Below are positions 1 through 8,252 of a stretch of DNA of 34,660 nt, one piece after another (the stretch's first letter is position 1; every line of letters begins with the position of its first letter). A program made the position numbers and the translations under genes. The DNA is from Dendronalium phyllosphericum CENA369 (lineage in GTDB: Bacteria > Cyanobacteriota > Cyanobacteriia > Cyanobacteriales > Nostocaceae). The stretch covers positions 1 to 34,660 of the forward strand of contig NZ_JAECZA010000042.1 of NCBI RefSeq assembly GCF_016056275.1. The letters are read 5' to 3'. The notes under the pieces were generated by a model. It was not told the DNA's origin. It did no database searches and saw nothing but the letters and a program-made list of their open reading frames with translations.

Positions 1-409
1 ATCGATATCGCACCCAACCATAGACTGTTCCATACTCTAGCTCCAGCCCATGTTGGCGTTTCAACCACTCGACTATTTCACCGTAACTACCAAACCCTTT
101 CTCTGTTTCCAGTTCTTGCTTGAGGGCAGCGAGGACCTGATCATTAATTTTTCGGTTTGCTCCGGGTGCTTTCTTAATTTCTAGCAGGCCAGACAGCCCA
201 TTGGCTCTATACTTTTGCAACCATCTTGTCACCGTTGATGTATCTCTACCCAAACGTTGCCCTATTTCAAGTTGTTCCTTAACTTGCCCACTTTTGAGCC
301 ACCACAACATCTGTAACTTTTCTTTCTGGTTTCCTGAAGACACTGTTTGTAGGCGTTTTTTCAGTTCCTCTTCACTCTCGGCGATCGCAATTTTAAATGG
401 GCGGCTCAT
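1..409 (-). CDS. IS630-type transposase, N-terminal part (cut by window edge)
   Basis: The minus-strand reading frame starts at the ATG at 409 and stays open for 136 codons to the window edge, so the C-terminal part is outside. It begins MSRPFKIAIAESEEELKKRL. It contains a helix-turn-helix (QLEIGQRLGRDTSTVTRWLQKY, about residues 48-69) and a second winged-helix-like part (FGSYGEIVEWLKRQHG, then YGTVYGWVRYR). This arrangement is that of the N-terminal DNA-binding region of cyanobacterial IS630/Tc1-mariner-type transposases. The DDE catalytic domain would lie beyond position 1 and cannot be judged. The start codon is 62 bp from the stop of the neighbouring histidine kinase, so the end of the insertion sequence must lie between 410 and about 475. 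I could not define its terminal inverted repeat because the other end is missing. Confidence 0.85.
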   Translation of the reverse strand, partial: MSRPFKIAIAESEEELKKRLQTVSSGNQKEKLQMLWWLKSGQVKEQLEIGQRLGRDTSTVTRWLQKYRANGLSGLLEIKKAPGANRKINDQVLAALKQELETEKGFGSYGEIVEWLKRQHGLELEYGTVYGWVRYR

Positions 410-471
410 GGTTTTGTTAACCTACCAAGTTTGCTTCTCCCCATTATATGCAGCTTCATTTTTAATTGGTA

Positions 472-2238
472 TTAGCACTCACCACTGTTTGATAAGTCGT
501 TGTCGCTAGATAACAGTACTACTGGTTGTTGATAAAGAGGTACTGAGAATGTGACTGTTGAACCAAGTCCTTCACCAAGACTATAAAAATGCACTTCACC
601 ACCCATTGCTTCTACTAGCTTCTGGGATATTGCCAGTCCTAAACCCGTACCACCGTACTGGCGAGTGCGAGAGCCATCTACTTGAGAAAATAATTGAAAT
701 AATTTATCTTGTTTATCTAAGGAAACGCCAATACCTGTGTCTGCCACCCTAACTCTTACCATTCCTGGAAATTGCTGTTCTTGAAATTTTGCTTTTTTCA
801 GTACTAAATCAGCGGTGATGGTGATACCGCCTTCTTGAGTAAATTTGATGGCATTGTTCACCAAGTTGAGCATTACTTGTAGCAGCCGTTGGTAATTGCC
901 TTGGACAATGATTTCATCGGAGGTGGGAGGCAATTGCATCTGGAAGCTGAGTTTTTTGGTCTCTGCTTGAGGACGCATGAAATTTTCTACATCACCAAAT
1001 AATTCATCTAGCTTGACTGGAGCGCAAGCTAGCTCCATTTTCCCTGCTTCGATTTTAGCTATGTCTAAGATATCGTTCACGATATCCAGCAAGTGTATTG
1101 ATAATTGGTGAGCTTCTAGCAAAAATTGATTTTGTTCTTCTGGGTCATCTGCCATACCCTCTAAAATCAACTTCAAAAATCCGATCATACCGTTGAGAGG
1201 AGTGCGAATTTCATGAGACACATTGGCGAGAAATTCGCTTTTTAAGCGGGAGGCTTCTTCGGCTTTTTGACGCGCTGCTTCTAATTCTTTATATAAAGTA
1301 GCATGAGCGATCGCTGTTCCTAACTGATCTGCTACTTCTTTTGCTATTTCAAATTCTGCACCTGTCAACGGACAGCATTCATCTCGCAGACTTATGGCTA
1401 TTAATCCATTAGCTTGGTCTTTATAGCATGTAGCCACTACCAACATTTTCTGCTGGGGACACAAACTACACTCAGATATCTCCATCACTATTGGTTCTAG
1501 GGTTGCCAATGCTTTAGCAAAGGCTGGCTGAGAAGCTATATCTATTTCTTCGCCAAGCATTGAGCTTCTAAAAACTGGTTGGTGATACTCTGCTATCACT
1601 CGCACTCTTGAGCTAGAAGGCTGGTATGGACAAATAATACAGCGCTCTAGCCGCAGTGCTTTCCCCAAACTGTCTACTGTTTGTTGCCAAATAATATCCA
1701 AATCCAATGTGCGCCGAATATTTCTGGTAATTTGATTTACCAGTTTCTGATGTTGCTGCGAACGTAAAGCCAACTCTATATGCGTGCAGGGTTTTGATAC
1801 CACATTCACTTCTTTTTTGTTGACTGTTGCTTGCAATAACCGCCCCATTACTAAAACTGTAGTAGCAGTTGTTCCCAATTGCGGCATTACCGGGCAAATC
1901 AACAATTCCAACTCGAATAACTCTTGGTGGTAAGTAAACCAGCACTGAAACTTTTCCGGCACCAAACTGGTCAAAATTCGGTGCAAACGTTCCAAATAGG
2001 CAACCTTATCCACTGGGGCAAAAGTTTTATTTTCTTCGCCCTCATTAACTATTTGCTCCGGGTTCAACCCCAACAGGGCGCTTTGCTGCCAGTAAAAGGT
2101 CAGATAGCGTCCAGCCCCATCTTGCGTGTATACCAACTCGGCTCCGAGAGTTGATAACGAGCCATCGCTCTTGTGATTGAAATATTCTAGATTTTGGGGA
2201 AATAAGTTTGGCAATTGGGAATTAGCAGTAATAGTCAT
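472..2238 (-). CDS. PAS/GAF sensor histidine kinase, soluble
   Basis: A 588-residue histidine kinase with no membrane segment, so it should sense a cytoplasmic signal and pass phosphate to a separate response regulator. Numbered from the ATG at 2238: a PAS-like region (about 20-130), a GAF domain (about 165-315, with several Cys: ECSLCP, ECCPL), a short coiled linker, then HisKA with the phospho-acceptor H342 in SHEIRTPLNG. The ATPase domain has its N box around 458-462 (NLVNNAIKF), DTGIG at 500-504 and GGTGLGL at 529-535. All catalytic boxes look intact. There is no receiver domain. The frame is open back to a TTG at 2265, but the ATG is the simpler start; neither has a clear ribosome binding site. 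The stop codon lies against the end of the insertion sequence. No cognate regulator is adjacent and the signal is unknown. Confidence 0.9.
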   Translation of the reverse strand: MTITANSQLPNLFPQNLEYFNHKSDGSLSTLGAELVYTQDGAGRYLTFYWQQSALLGLNPEQIVNEGEENKTFAPVDKVAYLERLHRILTSLVPEKFQCWFTYHQELFELELLICPVMPQLGTTATTVLVMGRLLQATVNKKEVNVVSKPCTHIELALRSQQHQKLVNQITRNIRRTLDLDIIWQQTVDSLGKALRLERCIICPYQPSSSRVRVIAEYHQPVFRSSMLGEEIDIASQPAFAKALATLEPIVMEISECSLCPQQKMLVVATCYKDQANGLIAISLRDECCPLTGAEFEIAKEVADQLGTAIAHATLYKELEAARQKAEEASRLKSEFLANVSHEIRTPLNGMIGFLKLILEGMADDPEEQNQFLLEAHQLSIHLLDIVNDILDIAKIEAGKMELACAPVKLDELFGDVENFMRPQAETKKLSFQMQLPPTSDEIIVQGNYQRLLQVMLNLVNNAIKFTQEGGITITADLVLKKAKFQEQQFPGMVRVRVADTGIGVSLDKQDKLFQLFSQVDGSRTRQYGGTGLGLAISQKLVEAMGGEVHFYSLGEGLGSTVTFSVPLYQQPVVLLSSDNDLSNSGEC

Positions 2239-2413
2239 TAATCGAGTTGGATATACAAGTGACAACTCAAAACAGTTTTTTTAAAGCTGTTAAAAGTTTT
2301 GCATAAAATGTTACAGCTTTGACAAACATACATTGGTATTTTGGCTGATTTGGAATCCAGATTGACAAACTTCACATTTGTTTATTTTCTTTTGATAGCT
2401 TAGTTATTCGGTG

Positions 2414-2650
2414 TCAATCGTTCCATTCTCCTCTGGGTGGAATAGGGGTACGGTGAGGGGTACGTGTCAGTTCATCATCTCTAGGAACATCACCCCGTAA
2501 CCATTGGCGGATCGCTACCTCAATCACTTTACTGGGGTCATTGGTTAAATGTTGAATTTGCTCCAATAACTCCGAATCTAGGCGGACAGCAATTTCTACC
2601 TTATCGGCTCGTCTTTGCTCCGCATCGGTAGCTTTCTCTCTCATATTCAT
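2414..2650 (-). CDS. small ribbon-helix-helix (CopG/Arc-type) protein
   Basis: A 78-residue protein from the ATG at 2650, with a second ATG two codons in. Residues 17-23 (KVEIAVR) look like the DNA-contacting beta strand. Residues 25-36 and 39-51 (SELLEQIQHL, then SKVIEVAIRQWL) look like the two helices of a ribbon-helix-helix fold, followed by a polar, proline-rich tail. Proteins of this type are usually dimeric DNA-binding repressors or antitoxins. No toxin-like ORF lies next to it. The histidine kinase starts about 175 bp downstream on the same strand, so co-transcription is possible. The RHH assignment is by pattern only and the target is unknown. Confidence 0.7.
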   Translation of the reverse strand: MNMREKATDAEQRRADKVEIAVRLDSELLEQIQHLTNDPSKVIEVAIRQWLRGDVPRDDELTRTPHRTPIPPRGEWND

Positions 2651-3156
2651 AGCTTTATATACTCAGAGGTTGCTTTGTCAAAAGCTTTGTAAAGTAGTTC
2701 TATTCATGATTCGGGTTTATTTACTGACAAGTTTTAAAGGTCACAATTACATAGTTCCCCGAAATCGTATCAAAATAACAAGGTCAGGTTTCAAGTGTTA
2801 ATTTTCATAGAACTCGCTATACACTAGCTCTCTAGAAGTTTTGTCAGTAAATCAGTAGTTACGGGCAATTACGAAGTGTAACTATCCACGATATCTACAC
2901 TATGTACTTATATATATTTATTGTACGCCCCTGTTTGAGCAATACCATCAGGTAAAAATAGACTTTATATATAGACTTTATATATTTTTAAAAGTCCACT
3001 CAGGTGGTCAGTTGTTAGTTGTCAGTGGTCAGTTGTTAGTGGTCAGCAGTCCCCAGTCCCCAATCCCCAATAGCAGCATGTTGGCTAATAAAGCATTAAA
3101 ATACATGAAGTAAATTGCTCTTTAAACCTTGGTTGCTGCTTCAGCAAAGATAGTAT
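2651..3156. other. intergenic region between the RHH gene and lepA
   Basis: A 506-bp AT-rich gap between divergent genes, so it should hold both promoters. It contains a 12-nt perfect inverted repeat (ATTTACTGACAA at 2719-2730 and its complement at 2841-2852). A direct repeat of AGACTTTATATA lies near 2958-2985. A short tandem repeat block runs 3001-3074. I see no ORF with a ribosome binding site and no RNA gene. Confidence 0.6.
3001..3074. repeat. short tandem repeats (TCAGTTGTTAGT and CCCCAGT types)
   Basis: Degenerate heptamer-like repeats of the GTCAGTTGTTAGT type pass into CCCCAGT/CCCCAAT units, about 80-150 bp upstream of lepA. Both repeat families recur in this window (31622-31690 and 33704-33773). 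Such short tandem repeats are characteristic of heterocystous cyanobacterial intergenic DNA. Confidence 0.8.
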
Positions 3157-4968
3157 ATGACTGACGTTCCCGCAGTTCGCATTCGCAATTTTTGTATTAT
3201 TGCTCACATCGATCATGGGAAATCAACCTTGGCCGATCGCTTACTGCAAGCCACTGGCACTGTGGACGAGCGGCAGATGAAGGAACAGTTTCTCGACAAT
3301 ATGGATCTGGAACGGGAGCGCGGCATTACAATTAAGCTGCAAGCTGCCCGAATGAACTATCAAGCTAAAGATGGTCAGCAGTATGTACTGAACTTAATTG
3401 ATACGCCTGGTCACGTAGATTTTTCTTACGAAGTGTCGCGCAGTCTTGTCGCTTGTGAAGGAGCATTATTAGTAGTGGATGCGTCTCAAGGTGTCGAGGC
3501 GCAAACTTTGGCAAATGTATATTTAGCTCTCGAACATAATCTGGAAATTATCCCGGTTTTAAATAAAATCGATTTGCCTGGGGCCGAACCAGACCGAGTC
3601 ATCGGCGAAATTGAAGAAATTATCGGTTTGGATTGCAGCGGTGCGATTTTGGCTTCTGCTAAAGAAGGAATAGGCATTGACGAAATTTTAGAAGCAGTTG
3701 TGGAGCGCGTACCGCCGCCACAAAACACGGTAAAGGAGCGCTTACGGGCATTAATTTTTGATAGCTACTACGATAGCTATCGGGGAGTGATTGTGTATTT
3801 CCGGGTGATGGATGGCACTTTGAAAAAAGGCGATCGCGTGCATTTAATGGCATCAGGTAAGGAATACGAAATTGACGAGTTAGGCGTTCTTTCTCCCACC
3901 CAAAAGCAAGTAGAAGAACTACACGCTGGGGAAGTGGGTTATTTGGGAGCAGCAATTAAAGCTGTGGCTGACGCGCGGGTGGGGGATACCATTACTCTTG
4001 CCAACGCCAAAGCAACCGAACCTTTACCTGGATACGCAGAAGCCAACCCAATGGTTTTTTGTGGGATGTTTCCCATTGATGCCGATCAATTTGAAGACTT
4101 GCGGGAAGCTTTAGAAAAGTTAAGACTTAATGACGCAGCGCTGCAATACGAGCCGGAAACTTCTAGCGCGATGGGGTTCGGCTTCCGTTGCGGATTTTTG
4201 GGCTTGTTGCATATGGAAATTGTCCAAGAACGTTTAGAGCGCGAGTACGACCTGGATTTAATTATTACAGCTCCTTCGGTGGTTTATAAAGTCATAACTA
4301 CCAAAGGTGAAGAACTGTATATAGATAATCCTAGCCATCTACCCGCACCCAACGATCGCGAGAAAATCGAAGAACCCTACGTCCAAGTAGAGATGATTAC
4401 GCCAGAAACCTACGTGGGCACTTTGATGGAGTTGTCGCAGAATCGGCGTGGCATCTTCAAAGATATGAAATATCTCACCCAAGGACGCACCACACTGACT
4501 TATGAATTACCTTTGGCGGAAGTCGTCACCGACTTTTTCGATCAAATGAAATCGCGATCGCGTGGTTATGCCAGTATGGAATATCACCTCATCGGCTACC
4601 GCGAAAATCCTTTGGTGAAGCTAGATATTATGATTAACGGCGATCCCGTTGATTCTTTGGCGATGATTGTCCACCGCGATAAAGCTTATAACGTCGGGCG
4701 GTCAATGGCGGAAAAACTCAAAGAACTAATTCCCCGCCATCAATTCAAAGTCCCAATTCAAGCATCAATTGGCAGTAAAGTGATTGCCAGCGAACACATC
4801 CCCGCCTTACGGAAAGATGTGCTTGCCAAGTGCTACGGTGGCGACATCAGCCGGAAGAAGAAACTTTTACAGAAGCAGGCAAAAGGTAAAAAACGGATGA
4901 AATCTGTAGGAACGGTGGATGTACCCCAAGAAGCCTTTATGGCGGTACTGCGCTTGGATCAAACCTAA
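3157..4968 (+). CDS. lepA: elongation factor 4 (LepA), ribosomal back-translocase GTPase
   Basis: A 603-residue protein of the usual LepA length. LepA is a translational GTPase that binds the ribosome, can reverse translocation, and is implicated in translation under stress and in ribosome assembly. The GTPase motifs are all present: AHIDHGKST at 16-24 (P loop), RGIT at 55-58, DTPGH at 82-86, NKID at 136-139 and SAKEG near 167. EF-G-like domains follow, then the LepA-specific basic C-terminal domain ([22 protein letters not shown]). The ATG at 3157 gives [22 protein letters not shown], the normal LepA N-terminus. It is a single gene between two repeat-rich gaps. A good hairpin/T-run terminator lies at 5182-5209. 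Confidence 0.97.
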   Translation: MTDVPAVRIRNFCIIAHIDHGKSTLADRLLQATGTVDERQMKEQFLDNMDLERERGITIKLQAARMNYQAKDGQQYVLNLIDTPGHVDFSYEVSRSLVACEGALLVVDASQGVEAQTLANVYLALEHNLEIIPVLNKIDLPGAEPDRVIGEIEEIIGLDCSGAILASAKEGIGIDEILEAVVERVPPPQNTVKERLRALIFDSYYDSYRGVIVYFRVMDGTLKKGDRVHLMASGKEYEIDELGVLSPTQKQVEELHAGEVGYLGAAIKAVADARVGDTITLANAKATEPLPGYAEANPMVFCGMFPIDADQFEDLREALEKLRLNDAALQYEPETSSAMGFGFRCGFLGLLHMEIVQERLEREYDLDLIITAPSVVYKVITTKGEELYIDNPSHLPAPNDREKIEEPYVQVEMITPETYVGTLMELSQNRRGIFKDMKYLTQGRTTLTYELPLAEVVTDFFDQMKSRSRGYASMEYHLIGYRENPLVKLDIMINGDPVDSLAMIVHRDKAYNVGRSMAEKLKELIPRHQFKVPIQASIGSKVIASEHIPALRKDVLAKCYGGDISRKKKLLQKQAKGKKRMKSVGTVDVPQEAFMAVLRLDQT

Positions 4969-5013
4969 TTTTCCAGCAAGCACTGTCCGCGGCTAATTCA
5001 TAGGAATGGGGAA

Positions 5014-5120
5014 ATAAGTAGAAGGCAGAAGGCAGAGGGCAGAAGGCAGAAGGTAAATGCCAGCTTCTGACAGGGTTTCATCGGTTGGCATTTTACATTT
5101 AATTATGTCCACCTACTTAT
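5014..5120. repeat. MITE-like dispersed element, copy A
   Basis: A 107-bp unit bounded by the inverted repeat ATAAGTAG (5014-5021) and CTACTTAT (5113-5120). Inside are GAAGGCA tandem repeats and an internal stem (AAATGCCA at 5055-5062 with TGGCATTT at 5086-5093). A second copy at 31472-31569 shares the ends and an identical 37-nt right part. It has no coding capacity, so any movement would need a transposase supplied in trans. Confidence 0.75.
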
Positions 5121-5181
5121 CTCATTTTCCATACTTAACACTCTTCCTTACCCTAAAGGCAGCAACATTGCTCGATTAACA

Positions 5182-5209
5182 GCAGTCTTCTGTAAGAAGG
5201 CTGCATTTT
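5182..5209 (+). terminator. intrinsic terminator downstream of lepA
   Basis: GCAGTCTTCT (5182-5191) pairs with AGAAGGCTGC (5195-5204) around a 3-nt loop, with one G-T pair, followed by TTTT. This is a compact rho-independent terminator form. It lies 214 bp after the lepA stop, with the MITE-like element between the two. Confidence 0.65.
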
Positions 5210-5756
5210 AATATTTGAGGAAGCTGGCGAAACAAGGAGACAAAGCAGATATAGCTGGGGACTGGTGACTGGGTGAAAAGTCTTTTTATGTCTAGGTTTG
5301 ATCGTCTGTTGATGTCCTAACACTACTGGCGACGGCTATAATTTTTCACTCTTAACTCCCTACTCAGCAACGCCACTTGCTTCAACGGAGGGAACCCCCC
5401 TACTCTTCGAGAACGACTTCGTCGAACGGGTTCGCAGTTCCTTCAAGTCGGCGAAGCCGCCCAACGGACTGCTCACCGCAACGCAGTGGCTCCTCAGCAC
5501 TCCCAACGCACTCAGCACTAGAAAGAGGGGTATGATACTTCCTTCAAATTGGGCATTTTTAGGTTAATCTTCTGAGATGTTTCATATGGTCTTTGCTGAT
5601 TTCCTCAGTCTTGATAACCTTTTAATCAGCTTTATTAAAAAAACTGTTAAAGAATCTAAAAGTTTTAGTAAATATACTTACAGCAATTGTCACCCTTATA
5701 TTTTTAGATAAATGTAGTTTTTTAGATTTTTATCAAACTAGTGGAGAATTTAGTAT

Positions 5757-6947
5757 ATGAAGGTACTAGTACTGAGTTGGGAGTTTCCACCAAGGATAGT
5801 TGGGGGAATTGCGCGTCATGTGTCAGAGTTGTACCCAGAACTAGTAAAGCTAGGACATGAAATCCACCTGATTACGGCGGAGTTTGGCCAAGCATCGATG
5901 TATGAGGTAGTCGAAGGAATACATGTGCATCGGGTTCCAGTGGGATATGGTAACGATTTTTTTCACTGGGTAGTGAATCTCAACCAGAGTATGGGACATC
6001 AGGGCGGCAAGTTAATCTTGGAGGAAGGCCCGTTTGATTTAATCCATGCTCATGATTGGTTAGTTGGCGATGCAGCGATCGCTCTCAAGCATAGCTTTAA
6101 AATTCCTTTAATCGCCACTATCCACGCTACTGAATACGGGCGTTATAACGGGATTTACACTGATACTCAATATTATATTAGTAACAAAGAAAACTTACTT
6201 GCTTACAACGCTTGGCGGGTTATTGTTTGTAGCGACTATATGCGGCAGGAAGTACAGCGAGCGCTACACAGTCCTGAAAACAAAATTGATGTTATTTATA
6301 ACGGCATTCGTGCCGAAAAGAAAAAGCACCACGAAGATTTTCACGCTCAAAATTTTCGCCGCCAATTTGCTGAAGACAATGAAAAAATCGTTTACTATGT
6401 TGGTCGCATGACCTATGAAAAAGGCGTACCTTTATTACTGAATGCAGCTCCGAAAGTGCTTTGGGAAATGGGAGGTAATGTTAAATTTGTAATTGTTGGC
6501 GGTGGCAATACCGATCATCTCAAATGTCAAGCTTGGGATTTAGGAATTTGGCATAAATGCTATTTTACTGGTTTTCTTTCAGATGAATATTTAGACAAAT
6601 TTCAAACTGTGGCTGACTGTGCCGTGTTTCCCAGTCTTTACGAACCTTTTGGGATTGTGGCTTTAGAAAGCTTTGCTTCTCGCGTTCCTGTGGTGGTTTC
6701 CAATACAGGAGGTTTTCCAGAAGTGGTACAACACACCAAAACAGGTATTGTTACCTGGGCAAACAATGCTGATTCTCTTGCTTGGGGAATTTTAGAGGTT
6801 TTGAAAAATCCCGACTATCGGCAATGGCTAGTTGATAATGCCTATGAAGATTTAGAACGGCGCTTTAGCTGGGCGAAATTAGCCAAGCAAACAGAAAATG
6901 TTTATCAGCGAGTTGTGCTTGAGCGATCGCAAATTGTCTGGCTTTAA
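5757..6947 (+). CDS. family 4 glycosyltransferase (glycogen-synthase-like fold)
   Basis: A 396-residue GT-B glycosyltransferase. The N-terminal Rossmann part starts MKVLVLSWEFPPRIVGGIARHV, with the glycine-rich acceptor loop typical of GT4/GT5 enzymes. LIHAHDW sits at about 95-101. The C-terminal donor-binding part has YVGRMTYEKG (214-223), VIVGGG and the retaining-enzyme E-x7-E motif in EPFGIVALE (E296, E304). It should transfer a sugar from an activated nucleotide donor. The acceptor and product (polysaccharide, glycolipid or alpha-glucan) cannot be told from sequence. The start is supported by GGAGAA about 9 nt upstream of the ATG. The gene stands alone, and a possible terminator follows at 6978-7016. 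Confidence 0.9.
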   Translation: MKVLVLSWEFPPRIVGGIARHVSELYPELVKLGHEIHLITAEFGQASMYEVVEGIHVHRVPVGYGNDFFHWVVNLNQSMGHQGGKLILEEGPFDLIHAHDWLVGDAAIALKHSFKIPLIATIHATEYGRYNGIYTDTQYYISNKENLLAYNAWRVIVCSDYMRQEVQRALHSPENKIDVIYNGIRAEKKKHHEDFHAQNFRRQFAEDNEKIVYYVGRMTYEKGVPLLLNAAPKVLWEMGGNVKFVIVGGGNTDHLKCQAWDLGIWHKCYFTGFLSDEYLDKFQTVADCAVFPSLYEPFGIVALESFASRVPVVVSNTGGFPEVVQHTKTGIVTWANNADSLAWGILEVLKNPDYRQWLVDNAYEDLERRFSWAKLAKQTENVYQRVVLERSQIVWL

Positions 6948-6977
6948 AACTTACAATAAAACCAAAAATTCTAACAT

Positions 6978-7016
6978 AATAACGCAGATAATTAATGATT
7001 ATTATGCGTTATTTTG
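6978..7016 (+). terminator. possible terminator after the glycosyltransferase
   Basis: A perfect 9-nt inverted repeat, AATAACGCA (6978-6986) and TGCGTTATT (7005-7013), with an AT-rich loop, is followed by further T residues. The stem is AT-rich and so moderately stable. It lies 31 bp after the stop codon. Confidence 0.4.
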
Positions 7017-7062
7017 CGTTAAAAAACAGTACCAACTCTGTACGCTGGAAATTTTACCTTAT

Positions 7063-7100
7063 CTGGTGCGAAAGTTAGCAATAATTGCAGTTTGCACCAG
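7063..7100. promoter_or_regulatory. inverted repeat just upstream of the cyanophycinase-like gene
   Basis: CTGGTGCGAAA (7063-7073) and TTTGCACCAG (7091-7100) form a near-perfect stem with one bulged G. It ends 9 nt before the ATG at 7110, so in RNA it would cover the ribosome-binding region, or in DNA it could be an operator. No function is known. Confidence 0.4.
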
Positions 7101-7109
7101 AAGTTTAGT

Positions 7110-8156
7110 ATGACAAATGCATTACCAAATGTAGGTAAACGCTTGAAGACTGTCGCAACCAAGTTGTTAAGGATGATAGTAGTCTTCATAGGCGATTTTA
7201 TAGGAGACTTGAAACGCTACTTTCTGGGGGGCGACACTGCTGATTTTCGTTATCCCTTAGCTGAAACTTTTCGTCCTACCTTGGCTGGGCCTGTCATTAG
7301 CTTAGGTGGGGGTGGCCCTGATGTCGAGGAAGGTATCCAGTGGATGATTGACCAGGTTAGGGGAGGGACTCGCAGCCCTACTAAAGTTGATGTTGTAGTT
7401 CTCCGCACTTATGGCAATCACGATTACAATCGGCTAATTTCTGACATGAGGGGTGTCAAGTCTGTGAAGACGCTGATTATTAGCAATCAGTATGATGCAA
7501 ATAAAACAGAGATTGTTGAAACAGTCGCAAATGCTGATGTGATTTTCTTCGCTGGGGGCGACCAATGTCAGTACATCCGCAGTTGGAAAAATACCAGACT
7601 GGAGGCAGCTGTCAAGTCAGTTTATGCCAGAGGTGGTGGTATTGGCGGCACTAGTGCAGGTGCGATGATTCAAAGTGAATATGTTTACGATGCTTGTGCT
7701 TCTTCTGAAGAAGGCATTGAAACTAGGGACGCATTGGAAGATCCCTACCGAGACATTACTTTTACTTACAACTTTTTCAGATGGAGAAATCTGCACGGAA
7801 CCATCGTCGATACCCACTTCGACAGGCGTAAAAGAATGGGTCGAATCATGGCTTTTATTGCCCGTCAAATTAAAGATGGTGTATCTAACAGCGTTTTGGG
7901 TATAGCTATTAGCGAAGAGACATCAGTTGTTGTCGATAAAAATGGTCTAGCAAAAGTTACAGGTAGGGGTGCAGCGTATTTTGTACTTGGAGATCGTCCG
8001 CCAGAAGTCTGCGAACCTCGAACTCCTTTGACATTTCATGACTTCAAGATTTGGAGAGTTCCGCGTGGCGATACTTTCGACCTCAGAAACAGACCGACGA
8101 CGGGATACTATCGTCGCAGCGTCAAGAAGGGACGGTTTGATTCAGACCCCTATTGA
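7110..8156 (+). CDS. cyanophycinase-like peptidase (family S51)
   Basis: A 348-residue protein from the ATG at 7110; a TTG at 7092 is in frame but less likely. The family S51 core is visible: SLGGGGPDVEEG (64-75), FFAGGDQCQYIRSW (146-159), the nucleophile elbow GGTSAGAM with S182, and DTHFDRR with H236, equivalent to the catalytic His region of cyanophycinase. Cyanophycinase hydrolyses the nitrogen reserve cyanophycin to beta-Asp-Arg dipeptides. This protein is longer than classical cyanophycinase, has an N-terminal extension of about 60 residues with a hydrophobic patch (MIVVFIGDFIGDL), and no cyanophycin synthetase lies nearby. It may therefore act on another substrate. The peptidase fold is well supported; the cyanophycin substrate is inference. 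Confidence 0.82.
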   Translation: MTNALPNVGKRLKTVATKLLRMIVVFIGDFIGDLKRYFLGGDTADFRYPLAETFRPTLAGPVISLGGGGPDVEEGIQWMIDQVRGGTRSPTKVDVVVLRTYGNHDYNRLISDMRGVKSVKTLIISNQYDANKTEIVETVANADVIFFAGGDQCQYIRSWKNTRLEAAVKSVYARGGGIGGTSAGAMIQSEYVYDACASSEEGIETRDALEDPYRDITFTYNFFRWRNLHGTIVDTHFDRRKRMGRIMAFIARQIKDGVSNSVLGIAISEETSVVVDKNGLAKVTGRGAAYFVLGDRPPEVCEPRTPLTFHDFKIWRVPRGDTFDLRNRPTTGYYRRSVKKGRFDSDPY

Positions 8157-8159
8157 GTG

Positions 8160-8252
8160 ATGAGGGGGATGAGGAAGATAAGGGGGATAAGGGAGAGTAA
8201 TTGTTAAGAAACTTCCTCATCTCCCCTATCTCCCCCTACTCCCTCATCTCTT
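8160..8252. terminator. large imperfect hairpin between convergent genes
   Basis: Purine-rich GAGGGGGATGAGGAAGATAAGG repeats (about 8163-8197) face a pyrimidine-rich complementary stretch (about 8211-8248, CTTCCTCATCTCCCC and similar). Transcribed from either side, this would form a long stem between the convergent peptidase and cysteine desulfurase genes, so it may serve as a bidirectional terminator. The arms are built from short tandem repeats, so it may also simply be a repeat insertion. Confidence 0.5.

Larger units (their letters stand above)
4969..5756. other. 788-bp repeat-rich intergenic region between lepA and the glycosyltransferase
   Basis: No supportable gene. It holds, in order: a MITE-like dispersed element (5014-5120), a terminator-like hairpin (5182-5209), and a dense patch of short palindromic and tandem cyanobacterial repeats (about 5360-5525). 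That patch includes CAACGGAGGGAACCCCC at 5383-5399, related to 20162-20178. An AT-rich stretch from 5570 leads to the ribosome binding site of the glycosyltransferase. The promoter of that gene probably lies in 5600-5740. Confidence 0.7.

Noticed and set aside
201-509. Plus-strand ORF opposite the transposase
   Set aside because: Shadow of the transposase frame; low-complexity Ser/Cys-rich product, no ribosome binding site.
7110-8156. Cyanophycin metabolism operon
   Set aside because: No cphA or isoaspartyl dipeptidase nearby, and the protein is a divergent S51 member.
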